64,000 bases of DNA, taken from contig NZ_JALMUV010000044.1 of assembly GCF_023155275.1 (NCBI RefSeq), forward strand, positions 1 through 64,000, given 5' to 3'. Under the pieces are notes generated by a model. The model was not told where the DNA came from. It made no database searches and saw only the letters and a list, made by a program, of their open reading frames with translations. The first letter of the stretch is position 1. Every line of letters begins with the position of its first letter. Of the stretch, positions 1 to 7,889 are shown in pieces. The position numbers and the translations under genes were made by a program. Source of the DNA: Streptomyces rhizoryzae. GTDB lineage: Bacteria; Actinomycetota; Actinomycetes; Streptomycetales; Streptomycetaceae.

Positions 1-208
1 ACCCGCCCCGCGCAGCGAGGGGCCCCAGAGCGCCGGAGGCGCAACGCACAGGCACTCGCACGGCGGGAAACCCGACAACGTACGCAGGCCCGCCGCAGGC
101 ACAGGCACCGTGGGAAGCAAGCCAAGCCAACCCGGTCACAAACGGCCCGCCGCCCAGGCGATAGCCTGGCGGGCGCTGATCGTCGTTCAGATACCAGGGA
201 GTACCTCC
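1..208. other. Left edge and ndk leader region
   Basis: No gene is supported here. All three forward frames are open for much of the stretch because of GC bias. One frame ends at a TAG at 162-164 and could be the tail of an upstream gene, but its codon usage is not convincing. A small hairpin, CCAGGC/GCCTGG with a GATA loop (154-169), lies in the likely ndk leader. AGGGAG at 196-201 is the ndk ribosome binding site. Confidence 0.4.
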
Positions 209-622
209 GTGAGCCAGCGCACCCTCGTCCTGCTCAAGCCCGACGCCGTCAAGCGCGGCCTGGTCGGCGAGATCATCCGCCGTATCGAGCGCAAGGCCAA
301 CTGGACGATCACCGCGCTGGAGCTGCGGACCCTCGGCCGCGAGGTGCTGGAGCAGCACTACGCCGAGCACGTCGGCAAGCCGTTCTACGAGCCGCTGGTG
401 GAGTTCATGGCGTCCGGGCCGGTCGTCTCGATGGTCGTCGAGGGCGAGCGGGTCATCGAGGGCGTCCGCGCGCTGGCCGGCCCCACTGACCCGATTGCCG
501 CGCCGAGTGGGTCCATTCGTGGGGACTTCGGAACGATCACCCGGGAAAATCTCATCCACGCCTCGGATTCCGAAGAGTCCGCCGAGCGCGAGATCAAGAT
601 TTTCTTCCCCGGCAATTCCTGA
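209..622 (+). CDS. ndk: Nucleoside diphosphate kinase
   Basis: This 137-residue cytoplasmic enzyme transfers the gamma phosphate from ATP to nucleoside diphosphates through a phosphohistidine and keeps NTP pools balanced. The protein opens RTLVLLKPDAVKRGL, the family's N-terminal signature, and carries the active-site motif NLIHASDS with the catalytic His at residue 117. Length is typical. The GTG at 209 is chosen because AGGGAG lies 7 nt upstream and the family begins at this point; an upstream in-frame GTG at 110 would add 33 unconserved residues. The gene is followed by a strong hairpin terminator (654-685), so it is probably monocistronic and separate from the mre operon downstream. Confidence 0.97.
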   Translation: MSQRTLVLLKPDAVKRGLVGEIIRRIERKANWTITALELRTLGREVLEQHYAEHVGKPFYEPLVEFMASGPVVSMVVEGERVIEGVRALAGPTDPIAAPSGSIRGDFGTITRENLIHASDSEESAEREIKIFFPGNS

Positions 623-653
623 CCCGAAGTCAGCGGCCAACCCCCTTGTGACC

Positions 654-685
654 AGGGGCGACCGATGAAATCATCGGTCGCCCCT
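654..685 (+). terminator. ndk terminator hairpin
   Basis: A perfect 15-nt inverted repeat (AGGGGCGACCGATGA and its complement, 654-668 and 671-685) follows ndk by 31 nt. There is no U-tract, as is usual for Streptomyces terminators. Confidence 0.8.
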
Positions 686-906
686 CGGTGTATTCGCCGT
701 GCGCGGGGGAACGCGTTCCCGCGACACGACGTCACCATTAAGGGGGGCGGGTGCGTGTACGGCTGACAATGGCGGAACGGCCTCCCGCCGTGTTCGTGTG
801 GGGACACTACGAACTACGATGGAGGCTTCCGCGCGGCACAGCGCATCACCTCCTGCCGACCTCAAAGTAAGCATTCGCTCCAGTTGGGAAGGCCAGACGT
901 ATCCTC
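686..906. other. mreB upstream region
   Basis: This is about 220 nt of non-coding DNA, less GC-rich than its surroundings. It must contain the mreB promoter or promoters. TACGAT at 815-820 is a possible -10 hexamer, but no convincing -35 partner is visible. GGGAAGG at 886-892 could serve the mreB start at 907, though it lies 14 nt away. Confidence 0.4.
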
Positions 907-1938
907 ATGGGGAACAACATGTCGTTCATCGGCCGTGACATGGCTGTCGACCTCGGGACCGCCAACACGCTGGTGTACGTCAGGGGCCGCGGCATCGTCC
1001 TCAACGAACCGTCGGTCGTGGCCATCAACACCAACACCGGTGGCATCCTCGCGGTGGGCGCCGAGGCGAAGAAGATGATCGGGCGGACGCCCGGCAACAT
1101 CGTCGCCGTACGCCCCCTGAAGGACGGGGTGATCGCCGACTTCGAGATCACCGAGCGGATGCTCCGCTACTTCATCCTCAAGATCCACAAGCGGCGCTAC
1201 CTCGCCCGTCCGCGGGTGGTGGTCTGCGTTCCCTCCGGAATCACGGGAGTTGAGCGCCGCGCGGTCATCGAGGCGTCGACCCAGGCCGGTGCCCGCCAGG
1301 TGCACATCATCGAGGAGCCGATGGCCGCCGCGATCGGTTCCGGCCTGCCGGTCCACGAGGCCACCGGCAACATGGTCGTGGACATCGGCGGCGGCACCAC
1401 CGAGGTCGCGGTCATCTCGCTCGGCGGCATCGTCACCGCCCAGTCCATCCGGGTCGCCGGCGACGAGCTGGACAACGCGATCATCCAGCACATCAAGAAG
1501 GAGTACAGCCTCCTGCTGGGCGAGCGCACCGCCGAGTCCATCAAGATCACCATCGGTTCGGCGTACGACCTGGAGCAGGACGAGCACACCGAGATCCGCG
1601 GCCGCGACCTGGTCTCCGGCCTGCCCAAGACCGTGGTCATCTCGGCGGCCGAGGTCCGCAAGGCCATCGAGGAGCCGGTCAACTCCATCGTCGACGCGGT
1701 CAAGACGACGCTCGACAAGTGCCCGCCGGAGCTGTCCGGTGACGTGATGGACCGCGGCATCGTTCTCACGGGTGGCGGTGCGCTGCTGCGCGGCCTGGAC
1801 GAGCGGCTGCGCCGCGAGACCGGTATGCCGATCCACATCGCCGAGGACCCGCTCGACTCGGTCGCGCTGGGTTCCGGCAAGTGCGTCGAGGAGTTCGAGG
1901 CGCTCCAGCAGGTCCTGGACTCCCAGCCGCGCCGCTGA
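907..1938 (+). CDS. mreB: Rod-shape actin homologue MreB
   Basis: MreB is a bacterial actin that forms membrane-associated filaments and positions peptidoglycan synthases. In Streptomyces it acts mainly in sporulation septa and spore-wall thickening rather than tip growth (family knowledge). The 343 residues show the actin-fold phosphate-1 loop DLGTANT near the N-terminus, the phosphate-2 motif DIGGGTTE, and the adenosine motif LTGGGALLRGLDE. ATG 907 gives MGNNMSFIGRD; the internal ATG at 919 (MSFIGRD) has the better ribosome site (GGGGAA 4-6 nt upstream) and may be the real start. It is the first gene of the wall-synthesis set mreB-mreC-mreD-pbp2-rodA; 242 nt separate it from mreC, so mreC may have an extra promoter. 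Confidence 0.97.
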   Translation: MGNNMSFIGRDMAVDLGTANTLVYVRGRGIVLNEPSVVAINTNTGGILAVGAEAKKMIGRTPGNIVAVRPLKDGVIADFEITERMLRYFILKIHKRRYLARPRVVVCVPSGITGVERRAVIEASTQAGARQVHIIEEPMAAAIGSGLPVHEATGNMVVDIGGGTTEVAVISLGGIVTAQSIRVAGDELDNAIIQHIKKEYSLLLGERTAESIKITIGSAYDLEQDEHTEIRGRDLVSGLPKTVVISAAEVRKAIEEPVNSIVDAVKTTLDKCPPELSGDVMDRGIVLTGGGALLRGLDERLRRETGMPIHIAEDPLDSVALGSGKCVEEFEALQQVLDSQPRR

Positions 1939-2180
1939 CGCTCCGGTCCCCGGTCCGTCGCGAGGCCGTCACACGGCGTTCGCGGCGGCCGGGCACCATG
2001 GAACACAAGCAGCCGGTCCGCCCGCCGGGCCGCTGATCCATACCGCAACGCCCCCACAGACACGGTGCACTGACGTTCCACCACCGCGCCGTCACCGCAA
2101 GGCACAACGCTCAACCCCCGAACGAGACCGGCGGGGCCCGCAGCCGGCCGGTCCTACGAGGAAGGACACGGCCGCCGCAC

Positions 2181-3110
2181 GTGAGGGACACACGAGAGAG
2201 CCGGCTGCTGCTGGTGCTGCTGGTAGCGATCGCGTTCGCGCTGATCACGGTCGATATCCGCGGCGGCGAACAGTCCCCGCTCGACGGTGCCCGGCAAGCC
2301 GCCGCCTCCGCCTTCGGCCCGGTCGAGCGCGGCGTGGCCCGCGTCGTCAACCCGGTCGGCAACGCCGTCAGCGCGGTACGGGACTCCGGCGAGCGGCACA
2401 GCCGGATCAGCCGCCTGGAGCACGAGAACGCCGCGCTGCGCCTCAAGCTCGGCTCGCCCGACCGCAACCGCAACCGCGCCGCGGAGCTCGACAAGATCCT
2501 CAAGACCGCGGCCACCGGCCAGTACGCCATCAAGGGCGCCGAGGTCATCGCCATCGGCTCCGCGCAGGGCTTCTCCTGGACCGTCACCATCGACGCCGGC
2601 AGCCGGGACGGCATCGCCCGCGACATGACGGTCCTCAACGGGGACGGGCTGGTCGGCCGGATCACCACCGTCACCGCGCACACCTCCACGGTGCTGCTCG
2701 CCGCCGACCCGGAGTTCACCGTCGGCACCCGGATGGAGAAGACCAACGAGATCGGCTTCGCCAACGGCCAGGGCGTGCGCTCGCTCCGCGTGCAGCTGCT
2801 CAACGGCCGGGCCGACGTCAAGAAGGGCGACCGCCTGGTCACCTTCGGCTCCAGCAAGGACAAGCCGTTCGTGCCCGGCGTACCGGTCGGCACGGTCAGC
2901 CGCGTCGAGCCGCTCAACGGCGATCTGACCCGCACCGTCCAGGTCCGGCCGTTCGTCTCCTTCTCGGCGCTCGACGTCGTCGGCGTGGTCGTCCAGCCGC
3001 CCCGCCAGGACCCGCGGGACACCGTCCTGCCGCCCCCGGTCAAGCCCAGGCCGACGCCGACGGTCACCGTCACGGCCACCCCCTCCGCGAGCGCTTCACC
3101 GAGGAGCTGA
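2181..3110 (+). CDS. mreC: Rod-shape scaffold protein MreC
   Basis: MreC links cytoplasmic MreB to periplasmic synthases and activates PBP2. The 309-residue product has one N-terminal membrane helix (about residues 7-26, LLLVLLVAIAFALI), a coiled coil (about 65-105, with a SRISRLEHENAALRLKLG heptad pattern), the two-barrel MreC domain to about residue 270, and a Pro/Thr-rich extracytoplasmic tail. GTG 2181 is used; GAGGAAGG lies about 14 nt upstream, rather distant. Only 3 nt separate its stop from mreD, indicating translational coupling. Confidence 0.95.
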   Translation: MRDTRESRLLLVLLVAIAFALITVDIRGGEQSPLDGARQAAASAFGPVERGVARVVNPVGNAVSAVRDSGERHSRISRLEHENAALRLKLGSPDRNRNRAAELDKILKTAATGQYAIKGAEVIAIGSAQGFSWTVTIDAGSRDGIARDMTVLNGDGLVGRITTVTAHTSTVLLAADPEFTVGTRMEKTNEIGFANGQGVRSLRVQLLNGRADVKKGDRLVTFGSSKDKPFVPGVPVGTVSRVEPLNGDLTRTVQVRPFVSFSALDVVGVVVQPPRQDPRDTVLPPPVKPRPTPTVTVTATPSASASPRS

Positions 3111-3113
3111 CCG

Positions 3114-3824
3114 ATGCGCATCAACCGGATCCTGCTCGCCACCCCGCTGGTGGTGGTCGCCCTGATCATCCAGGTCAGCATCCTCGCCAGACTCCACCTG
3201 CCGGGTGCCGTCCCCGACCTGCTGATGCTGGTGGTGGTCGGGCTGGCGCTGGTCTACGGCCATGTCGGCGGCTCGCTCATCGGCTTCGGCGCCGGACTGC
3301 TCGCCGACCTCGCGCCGCCCGCCGACCACGCCATCGGCCGCTACGCCCTGGTCCTGTGCGTCATCGGCTACGCCGCGGGCCTGACCAGGCCGGACGGCGG
3401 CCAGCACCGTTCGGCGACGCTGCCGCTGGTCGTCGTCATCGGCGCCGCGATCGGCTCCACGCTGCTGTACGCCGGGGTCGGCTCGCTGGTCGGGGACACC
3501 GCCGCGCGCCACGTGGGCCTGGTCGGCCTGCTGCTCAGCGCCACCCTCTACGACCTGCTGCTGGCGCCCTTCACCGTGCCGCTGGTGATGGCGGTGGCCC
3601 GCCGGACGGAGCACGACCCGCTGGCCACCGACAGCGGCGGCGGGGCGGTGGCCGGGCGGCACGGCTGGGGGAGCGGCGACGCCGGCTCCTGGCTGACGAC
3701 GGGTACCGGCCTGAAGTCCAGCCGCAACGCGATGAAGGCGCTGCGCACCGGCCGGGTGCCGAAACCGGCCCGGGGCGGACGCACCAAGGGGGTCAAGGGC
3801 CTCAAGGGGGTCAAGCGCCTGTGA
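3114..3824 (+). CDS. mreD: Rod-shape membrane protein MreD
   Basis: MreD is a polytopic membrane protein of the elongasome. The 236-residue sequence contains about five to six hydrophobic segments between residues 5 and 165, then a long hydrophilic basic tail rich in Gly, Arg and Lys that ends with repeated KG(V/L)KG units. The tail is longer than in most MreD proteins. ATG 3114 follows the mreC stop by 3 nt, and GAGGAG at 3101-3106 lies within the end of mreC. Identification rests largely on gene order and hydropathy, because MreD sequences are poorly conserved. Confidence 0.9.
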   Translation: MRINRILLATPLVVVALIIQVSILARLHLPGAVPDLLMLVVVGLALVYGHVGGSLIGFGAGLLADLAPPADHAIGRYALVLCVIGYAAGLTRPDGGQHRSATLPLVVVIGAAIGSTLLYAGVGSLVGDTAARHVGLVGLLLSATLYDLLLAPFTVPLVMAVARRTEHDPLATDSGGGAVAGRHGWGSGDAGSWLTTGTGLKSSRNAMKALRTGRVPKPARGGRTKGVKGLKGVKRL

Positions 3825-3872
3825 GCACCGCCCGCCCGACGCCCGCCGCCCCCGAAGGAGGCGCTGCGCGCC

Positions 3873-6017
3873 ATGAGTAACATTCCCGAGACCGGGAAGA
3901 CCTCGCGGGTCACCATCCGGCTCGTCGCGATCCAGATCCTGGTCTTCTCGCTGCTGGCGACGCTCGGCGGCCGGCTGTGGTACCTCCAGATCCGCAACGG
4001 CCAGGAGTACGCCGCCAAGGCCCGTTCGAACCACGTCCAGCAGGTCATCGACCCGGCCACCCGCGGCTCCATCCTGGACGCCCGCGGGGTGCCGCTGGCC
4101 GACAACCAGACCCGGCTCGTGGTCTCCGCCAGCCGCACCGACCTGCTGAAGATGAAGGACGGCGGCAAGGCCGTGCTGGCCCGGCTGGCCAAGGTGCTGA
4201 ACATGCCGGCCCAGGAGATCCGCAACAAGGTCCGGCTCTGCGACGCCAAGACGCCGCAGCCCTGCTGGAACGGCTCGCCGTACCAGCCCATCCCGATCAC
4301 CGACAAGGCCACCACCCAGCAGGCCCTCCAGATCCGCGAGCGCTCCGAGGACTTCCCCGGCATCAGCGCCCAGCCCACCGCCGTGCGCCGCTACCCGGCC
4401 CCCGGCAAGGCCAACACCGCGCAGGTCCTCGGCTACCTCTCGCCGGTCACCGACGAGGAGATCAAGAAGGCCAAGGACGGGCCGTCGCCGCTGCTGCGCT
4501 CCGACCAGGTCGGCCGGTCCGGCCTGGAGCGGCAGTACGACACGTACCTGCGCGGCAAGGCCGCCGTCACCCGCTACGAGGTCGACAACCTCGGCCGGGT
4601 CATCGGGCAGGCCAAGAGCGACAAGGGCCAGGCCGGTTCGACCCTGATCACCAGCATCGACGCCCGCGTCCAGGCCATAGCGGAAAAAGAGCTGGAACAG
4701 GCCATGAAGGACGCCCGCACCCAGGTCGACCGGAACACCGGCACCAACTACAAGGCGGACTCGGGCGCCGTGGTCGTGATGGAGGCGAAGACCGGCCGGG
4801 TGGTGGCGATGGCCTCCAACCCCAGCTACGACCCCAACGCCTGGGTCGGCGGCATCTCCGGCAAGGACTACGCCAAGCTCACCGGCAAGGACTCCGACTA
4901 CCCGCTGCTCAACCGCGCCATCCAGGGCCAGGCCGCCCCCGGCTCGATCTTCAAGGTCATCTCGACCTCGGCCGCGGTGAACGCCGGCTACCCCTTCGAC
5001 GGCCACTACCCGTGCACCAGCTCGTACAGCATCGGCGGCCAGGTCTTCAAGAACTTCGAGGGCGAATCGCAGGGCGACATCAGCCTGGGGCGCGCGCTGG
5101 AGGTCTCCTGCGACACCGTCTTCTACCGCCTGGGGCACGACGAGTGGAAGAAGGACGGCGGGGACAAGCCGGTCAAGAACCCGCGCGACTGGTTCTACAA
5201 GACCGCCCACCAGTTCGGCCTCGGCAAGGAGACCGGCATCGACCTGCCCAACGAGGTCAAGGGCCGGGTCCCCGACCGCCAGTGGAAGAACGCCTTCTGG
5301 CAGGCCAACAAGGACAGCTGGTGCGCGCACCCCAAGGACGCCAATGACTACGTCTCCAAGCTCGCCCGGGAGAACTGCCTCGAAGGCATGAAGCTGCACG
5401 CCTACGACTCGATCAACTACGCGATCGGCCAGGGCGACACCCTCGTCACCCCGATCCAGATGGCGACGATCTACGGGGCCCTGGCCAACGGCGGCACCCT
5501 CTACAACCCCACCGTCGGCAAGGCCATCGTCAGCCCCGACGGCAAGAAGGTGCAGATGATCGAGCCCCGCTCGCACGGCCGGCTGCCGGACAGCCCCAAG
5601 ACGCTCCAGCAGATCGACGCCGCGCTCCAGGGCGTCACCGAACGGGGCACCGCCGCCTGGCGCTTCCAGGGCTGGCCGCAGGACAAGATCCCGATGCACG
5701 CCAAGACCGGTACCGCCGAGGTCTACGGCAAGCAGACCACCTCGTGGTTCGCGACGTACACCAAGGACTACACGATCGTGATGACCATCTCCCAGGGTGG
5801 TACCGGCTCGGGCGCCTCCGGCCCGGCCGTCCGCAAGATCTACAACGCGCTCTACGGCGTCAACGACAAGGGCGAGATCGACCCCGGGGCGGCGCTGCTG
5901 CCGAAGCCCGAGGCCAAGCTGCCCAAGATCGAGAGTGACGGCACCATCGTCTCCCCGCCCATCAAGCCGCCGCCCGCCGACCCGTCGCCGTCGCCCTCCG
6001 GGAGCCCCCAGCAGTGA
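3873..6017 (+). CDS. mrdA: Penicillin-binding protein 2, elongasome transpeptidase
   Basis: This class B PBP cross-links peptidoglycan together with the SEDS polymerase encoded next to it. The 714 residues comprise a membrane anchor (about 14-37), a PBP dimerisation/pedestal domain, and a transpeptidase domain with all three motifs: SIFK with nucleophile Ser358 and Lys361, SCD at 412-414, and KTG at 611-613. The last 25 residues are Pro/Ser-rich. ATG 3873 has GAAGGAGG 11 nt upstream. Its stop overlaps the rodA start by 4 nt (GTGA). The S. coelicolor homologue is described as part of a spore-wall synthesising complex with MreBCD (from memory). Confidence 0.96.
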   Translation: MSNIPETGKTSRVTIRLVAIQILVFSLLATLGGRLWYLQIRNGQEYAAKARSNHVQQVIDPATRGSILDARGVPLADNQTRLVVSASRTDLLKMKDGGKAVLARLAKVLNMPAQEIRNKVRLCDAKTPQPCWNGSPYQPIPITDKATTQQALQIRERSEDFPGISAQPTAVRRYPAPGKANTAQVLGYLSPVTDEEIKKAKDGPSPLLRSDQVGRSGLERQYDTYLRGKAAVTRYEVDNLGRVIGQAKSDKGQAGSTLITSIDARVQAIAEKELEQAMKDARTQVDRNTGTNYKADSGAVVVMEAKTGRVVAMASNPSYDPNAWVGGISGKDYAKLTGKDSDYPLLNRAIQGQAAPGSIFKVISTSAAVNAGYPFDGHYPCTSSYSIGGQVFKNFEGESQGDISLGRALEVSCDTVFYRLGHDEWKKDGGDKPVKNPRDWFYKTAHQFGLGKETGIDLPNEVKGRVPDRQWKNAFWQANKDSWCAHPKDANDYVSKLARENCLEGMKLHAYDSINYAIGQGDTLVTPIQMATIYGALANGGTLYNPTVGKAIVSPDGKKVQMIEPRSHGRLPDSPKTLQQIDAALQGVTERGTAAWRFQGWPQDKIPMHAKTGTAEVYGKQTTSWFATYTKDYTIVMTISQGGTGSGASGPAVRKIYNALYGVNDKGEIDPGAALLPKPEAKLPKIESDGTIVSPPIKPPPADPSPSPSGSPQQ

Positions 6018-7228
6018 CCACGCCGCTCTTCTCCCGGGCCTTCTCCGTCCGCCGCTACGGCCCCGACCAGGGGCTGTGGAGCCGGCTGACGGCACGCGAC
6101 TCCGTGGTGCGCAAGCTGGACTGGATACTGCTGCTGTCCTGTCTGGTGCTCTCCCTGCTGGGCTCGCTGCTGGTCTTCTCCGCCACCCGCAACCGCACCG
6201 AACTCAACAAGGGCGACGAGTACTTCTTCTTCGTCCACCACCTGCTGAACACCGCGATCGGCGTGGCCCTGGCGGCCGGCACCATCTGGCTCGGCCACCG
6301 CACCCTGCGCGGTGCCGTCCCGGTGCTCTTCGGCCTCTCGGTGCTGCTGGCGGCGCTGGTGCTGACGCCGCTGGGCGCCACCATCAACGGCTCCCGCTCC
6401 TGGCTGGCGATCCCCGGCGGCTTCTCGCTCCAGCCCGCCGAGTTCACCAAGATCACCATCACCCTGGGCATGGCGATGATCCTGGCCGCCCGGGTGGACG
6501 CCGGCGACCGCCCGTACCCCGACCACCGCACCGTCGTGCAGGCCCTGGGCCTGGCCGCGGTGCCGGTCGGGGTGATCATGCTGATGCCGGACCTCGGCTC
6601 GGTGATGGTGCTCGGCGCCATCATCCTCGGCGTGCTGCTCGCCAGCGGCTGTTCCAACCGCTGGATCCTGGGCCTGCTGGGCACCGGTGTCGTCGGCTGC
6701 GTCGCCATCTGGCAGCTGGGGCTGCTGGACGCCTACCAGATCGCCCGGTTCGCCGCGTTCGCCAACCCGAGCCTGGACCCGGCCGGTGTCGGCTACAACA
6801 CCAACCAGGCCCGGATCGCCATCGGCGGCGGCGGACTGACCGGCTCCGGCCTCTTCCACGGCAGCCAGACCACCGGCCAGTTCGTCCCCGAGCAGCAGAC
6901 CGACTTCATCTTCACGGTCGCCGGCGAGGAGCTGGGCTTCCTCGGCGCGGGCCTGATCATCGTGCTGCTCGGCGTGGTGCTCTGGCGCGCCTGCCGGATC
7001 GCCCGGGAGACCGGCGAGCTCTACGGCACGATCGTGTCCGCCGGGATCATCGCGTGGTTCGCCTTCCAGTCCTTCGAGAACATCGGGATGACCCTGGGCA
7101 TCATGCCCGTCACCGGTCTGCCGCTGCCGTTCGTCTCCTACGGCGGCACGTCGATGTTCGCGGTCTGGATCGCCATCGGGCTGCTCCAGTCGATCCGCGT
7201 CCAGCGCCCGGTCTCCGCGTCCCGCTGA
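6014..7228 (+). CDS. rodA: SEDS peptidoglycan polymerase RodA
   Basis: RodA is a SEDS-family glycosyltransferase that polymerises lipid II; PBP2 is its partner. The 404 residues form about ten membrane helices. Visible family motifs are NGSRSWLAIPG and QPAEFTK (Glu143), MPDLGS (Asp193), QTDFIF with the catalytic-type Asp297, and AGEELGFLG. GTG 6014 overlaps the pbp2 stop by 4 nt, so the two proteins are translationally coupled. In Streptomyces the gene in this position has also been called sfr. It is the last gene of the operon; the next gene is convergent, 27 nt away. Confidence 0.96.
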   Translation: MTTPLFSRAFSVRRYGPDQGLWSRLTARDSVVRKLDWILLLSCLVLSLLGSLLVFSATRNRTELNKGDEYFFFVHHLLNTAIGVALAAGTIWLGHRTLRGAVPVLFGLSVLLAALVLTPLGATINGSRSWLAIPGGFSLQPAEFTKITITLGMAMILAARVDAGDRPYPDHRTVVQALGLAAVPVGVIMLMPDLGSVMVLGAIILGVLLASGCSNRWILGLLGTGVVGCVAIWQLGLLDAYQIARFAAFANPSLDPAGVGYNTNQARIAIGGGGLTGSGLFHGSQTTGQFVPEQQTDFIFTVAGEELGFLGAGLIIVLLGVVLWRACRIARETGELYGTIVSAGIIAWFAFQSFENIGMTLGIMPVTGLPLPFVSYGGTSMFAVWIAIGLLQSIRVQRPVSASR

Positions 7229-7255
7229 GGCCGGGCCCGCCGCCCCGCGCGCCGG

Positions 7256-7723
7256 TCAGCGGCCGGGGTACAGCTCGAACCACAGCGACGTGGTGTGCGG
7301 CGGACCCTCGAACGGGGTCGTGCCCCAGTCGCCGGCGAGCCGGCTGATCAGCAGCAGCCCGTGCGCCGGATCCCGCTCCAGCAGGGCCGGCCCGGCCCAG
7401 GCCGCCGCGGGCGTGCGCGCCCCGGGGACCGCCGGGCCCTCGTGGTGGACGCTGATCCGCAGGCCGCCGGGGCCGGTCAGGACCCGCAGCAGGAGGTCCG
7501 CGGACGGCGGCGTGCGCAGATGGGCCCGGGTCACCGCCTCGGAGGTGAGCAGCACGGCGGTCTCCCGCAGCGGGGCGAGCGGGCCGCGGCGCAGCACCGC
7601 CGCCACGAAGTCCCGGGAGGTCTTCGGGGCGGTGGGCCGGCTCGGTGCCGTCAGCAGATAGGGGCGGGCGCCCGCCGCGACGCGGAGCGGGGGCCGGGCG
7701 ACGGCTGCGGTGTCGGGGTGCAC
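7256..7723 (-). CDS. Degenerate HATPase-type (anti-sigma-like) protein
   Basis: The 155-residue product resembles the SpoIIAB/RsbW-type ATPase domains abundant in Streptomyces: an SEAVTRAH segment where the N box stands, and HGLLLISRLAGDWG where the ATP-lid region stands. However, the conserved Asn of the N box is replaced by Arg66 (family: ExxxNAxxH), and the Asp of the G1 box is missing (SVHHEGP). ATP binding may therefore be lost. The GTG start at 7723 is chosen because GGGAGA lies 6 nt upstream, which discards 30 unconserved residues of a longer open frame. It is convergent with rodA. Partner and role are unknown. Confidence 0.75.
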   Translation of the reverse strand: MHPDTAAVARPPLRVAAGARPYLLTAPSRPTAPKTSRDFVAAVLRRGPLAPLRETAVLLTSEAVTRAHLRTPPSADLLLRVLTGPGGLRISVHHEGPAVPGARTPAAAWAGPALLERDPAHGLLLISRLAGDWGTTPFEGPPHTTSLWFELYPGR

Positions 7724-7877
7724 GGTTTCTCCCGGTGTCGGTCGAACGCCGGTTGCCACGCTGTGTGGACGGCTTGTCACACACCGTAAGACACCGTGTG
7801 TCGGCGATGCCACCCGCCCGGGGCGGGAACCGCCGCCGGTCCCGGTCCGGCCGCTGGTCGGGCTCCCGGCGGCTGGC

Positions 7878-7883
7878 TAGATT
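7878..7883 (+). promoter_or_regulatory. Leaderless-type -10 hexamer TAGATT
   Basis: TAGATT ends 6 nt before the ATG at 7890, so transcription would start at or next to the A of the start codon. No clear -35 is visible. Confidence 0.45.
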
Positions 7884-7889
7884 CGAGGC

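Noticed and set aside
1..164. Possible C-terminus of an upstream gene ending at TAG 162-164
   Set aside because: Third-position GC content is no better than in the other frames and no motif is visible; too short to support.
110..208. N-terminal extension of Ndk from GTG 110
   Set aside because: The 33 extra residues are not part of the family, and the GTG at 209 has its own ribosome site.
3096..6095. A 999-codon open frame on the minus strand opposite mreD and pbp2
   Set aside because: It is a shadow of GC bias: its sequence is low-complexity Gly/Val/Asp/Arg, it has no ribosome site, and the opposite strand encodes well-conserved genes.
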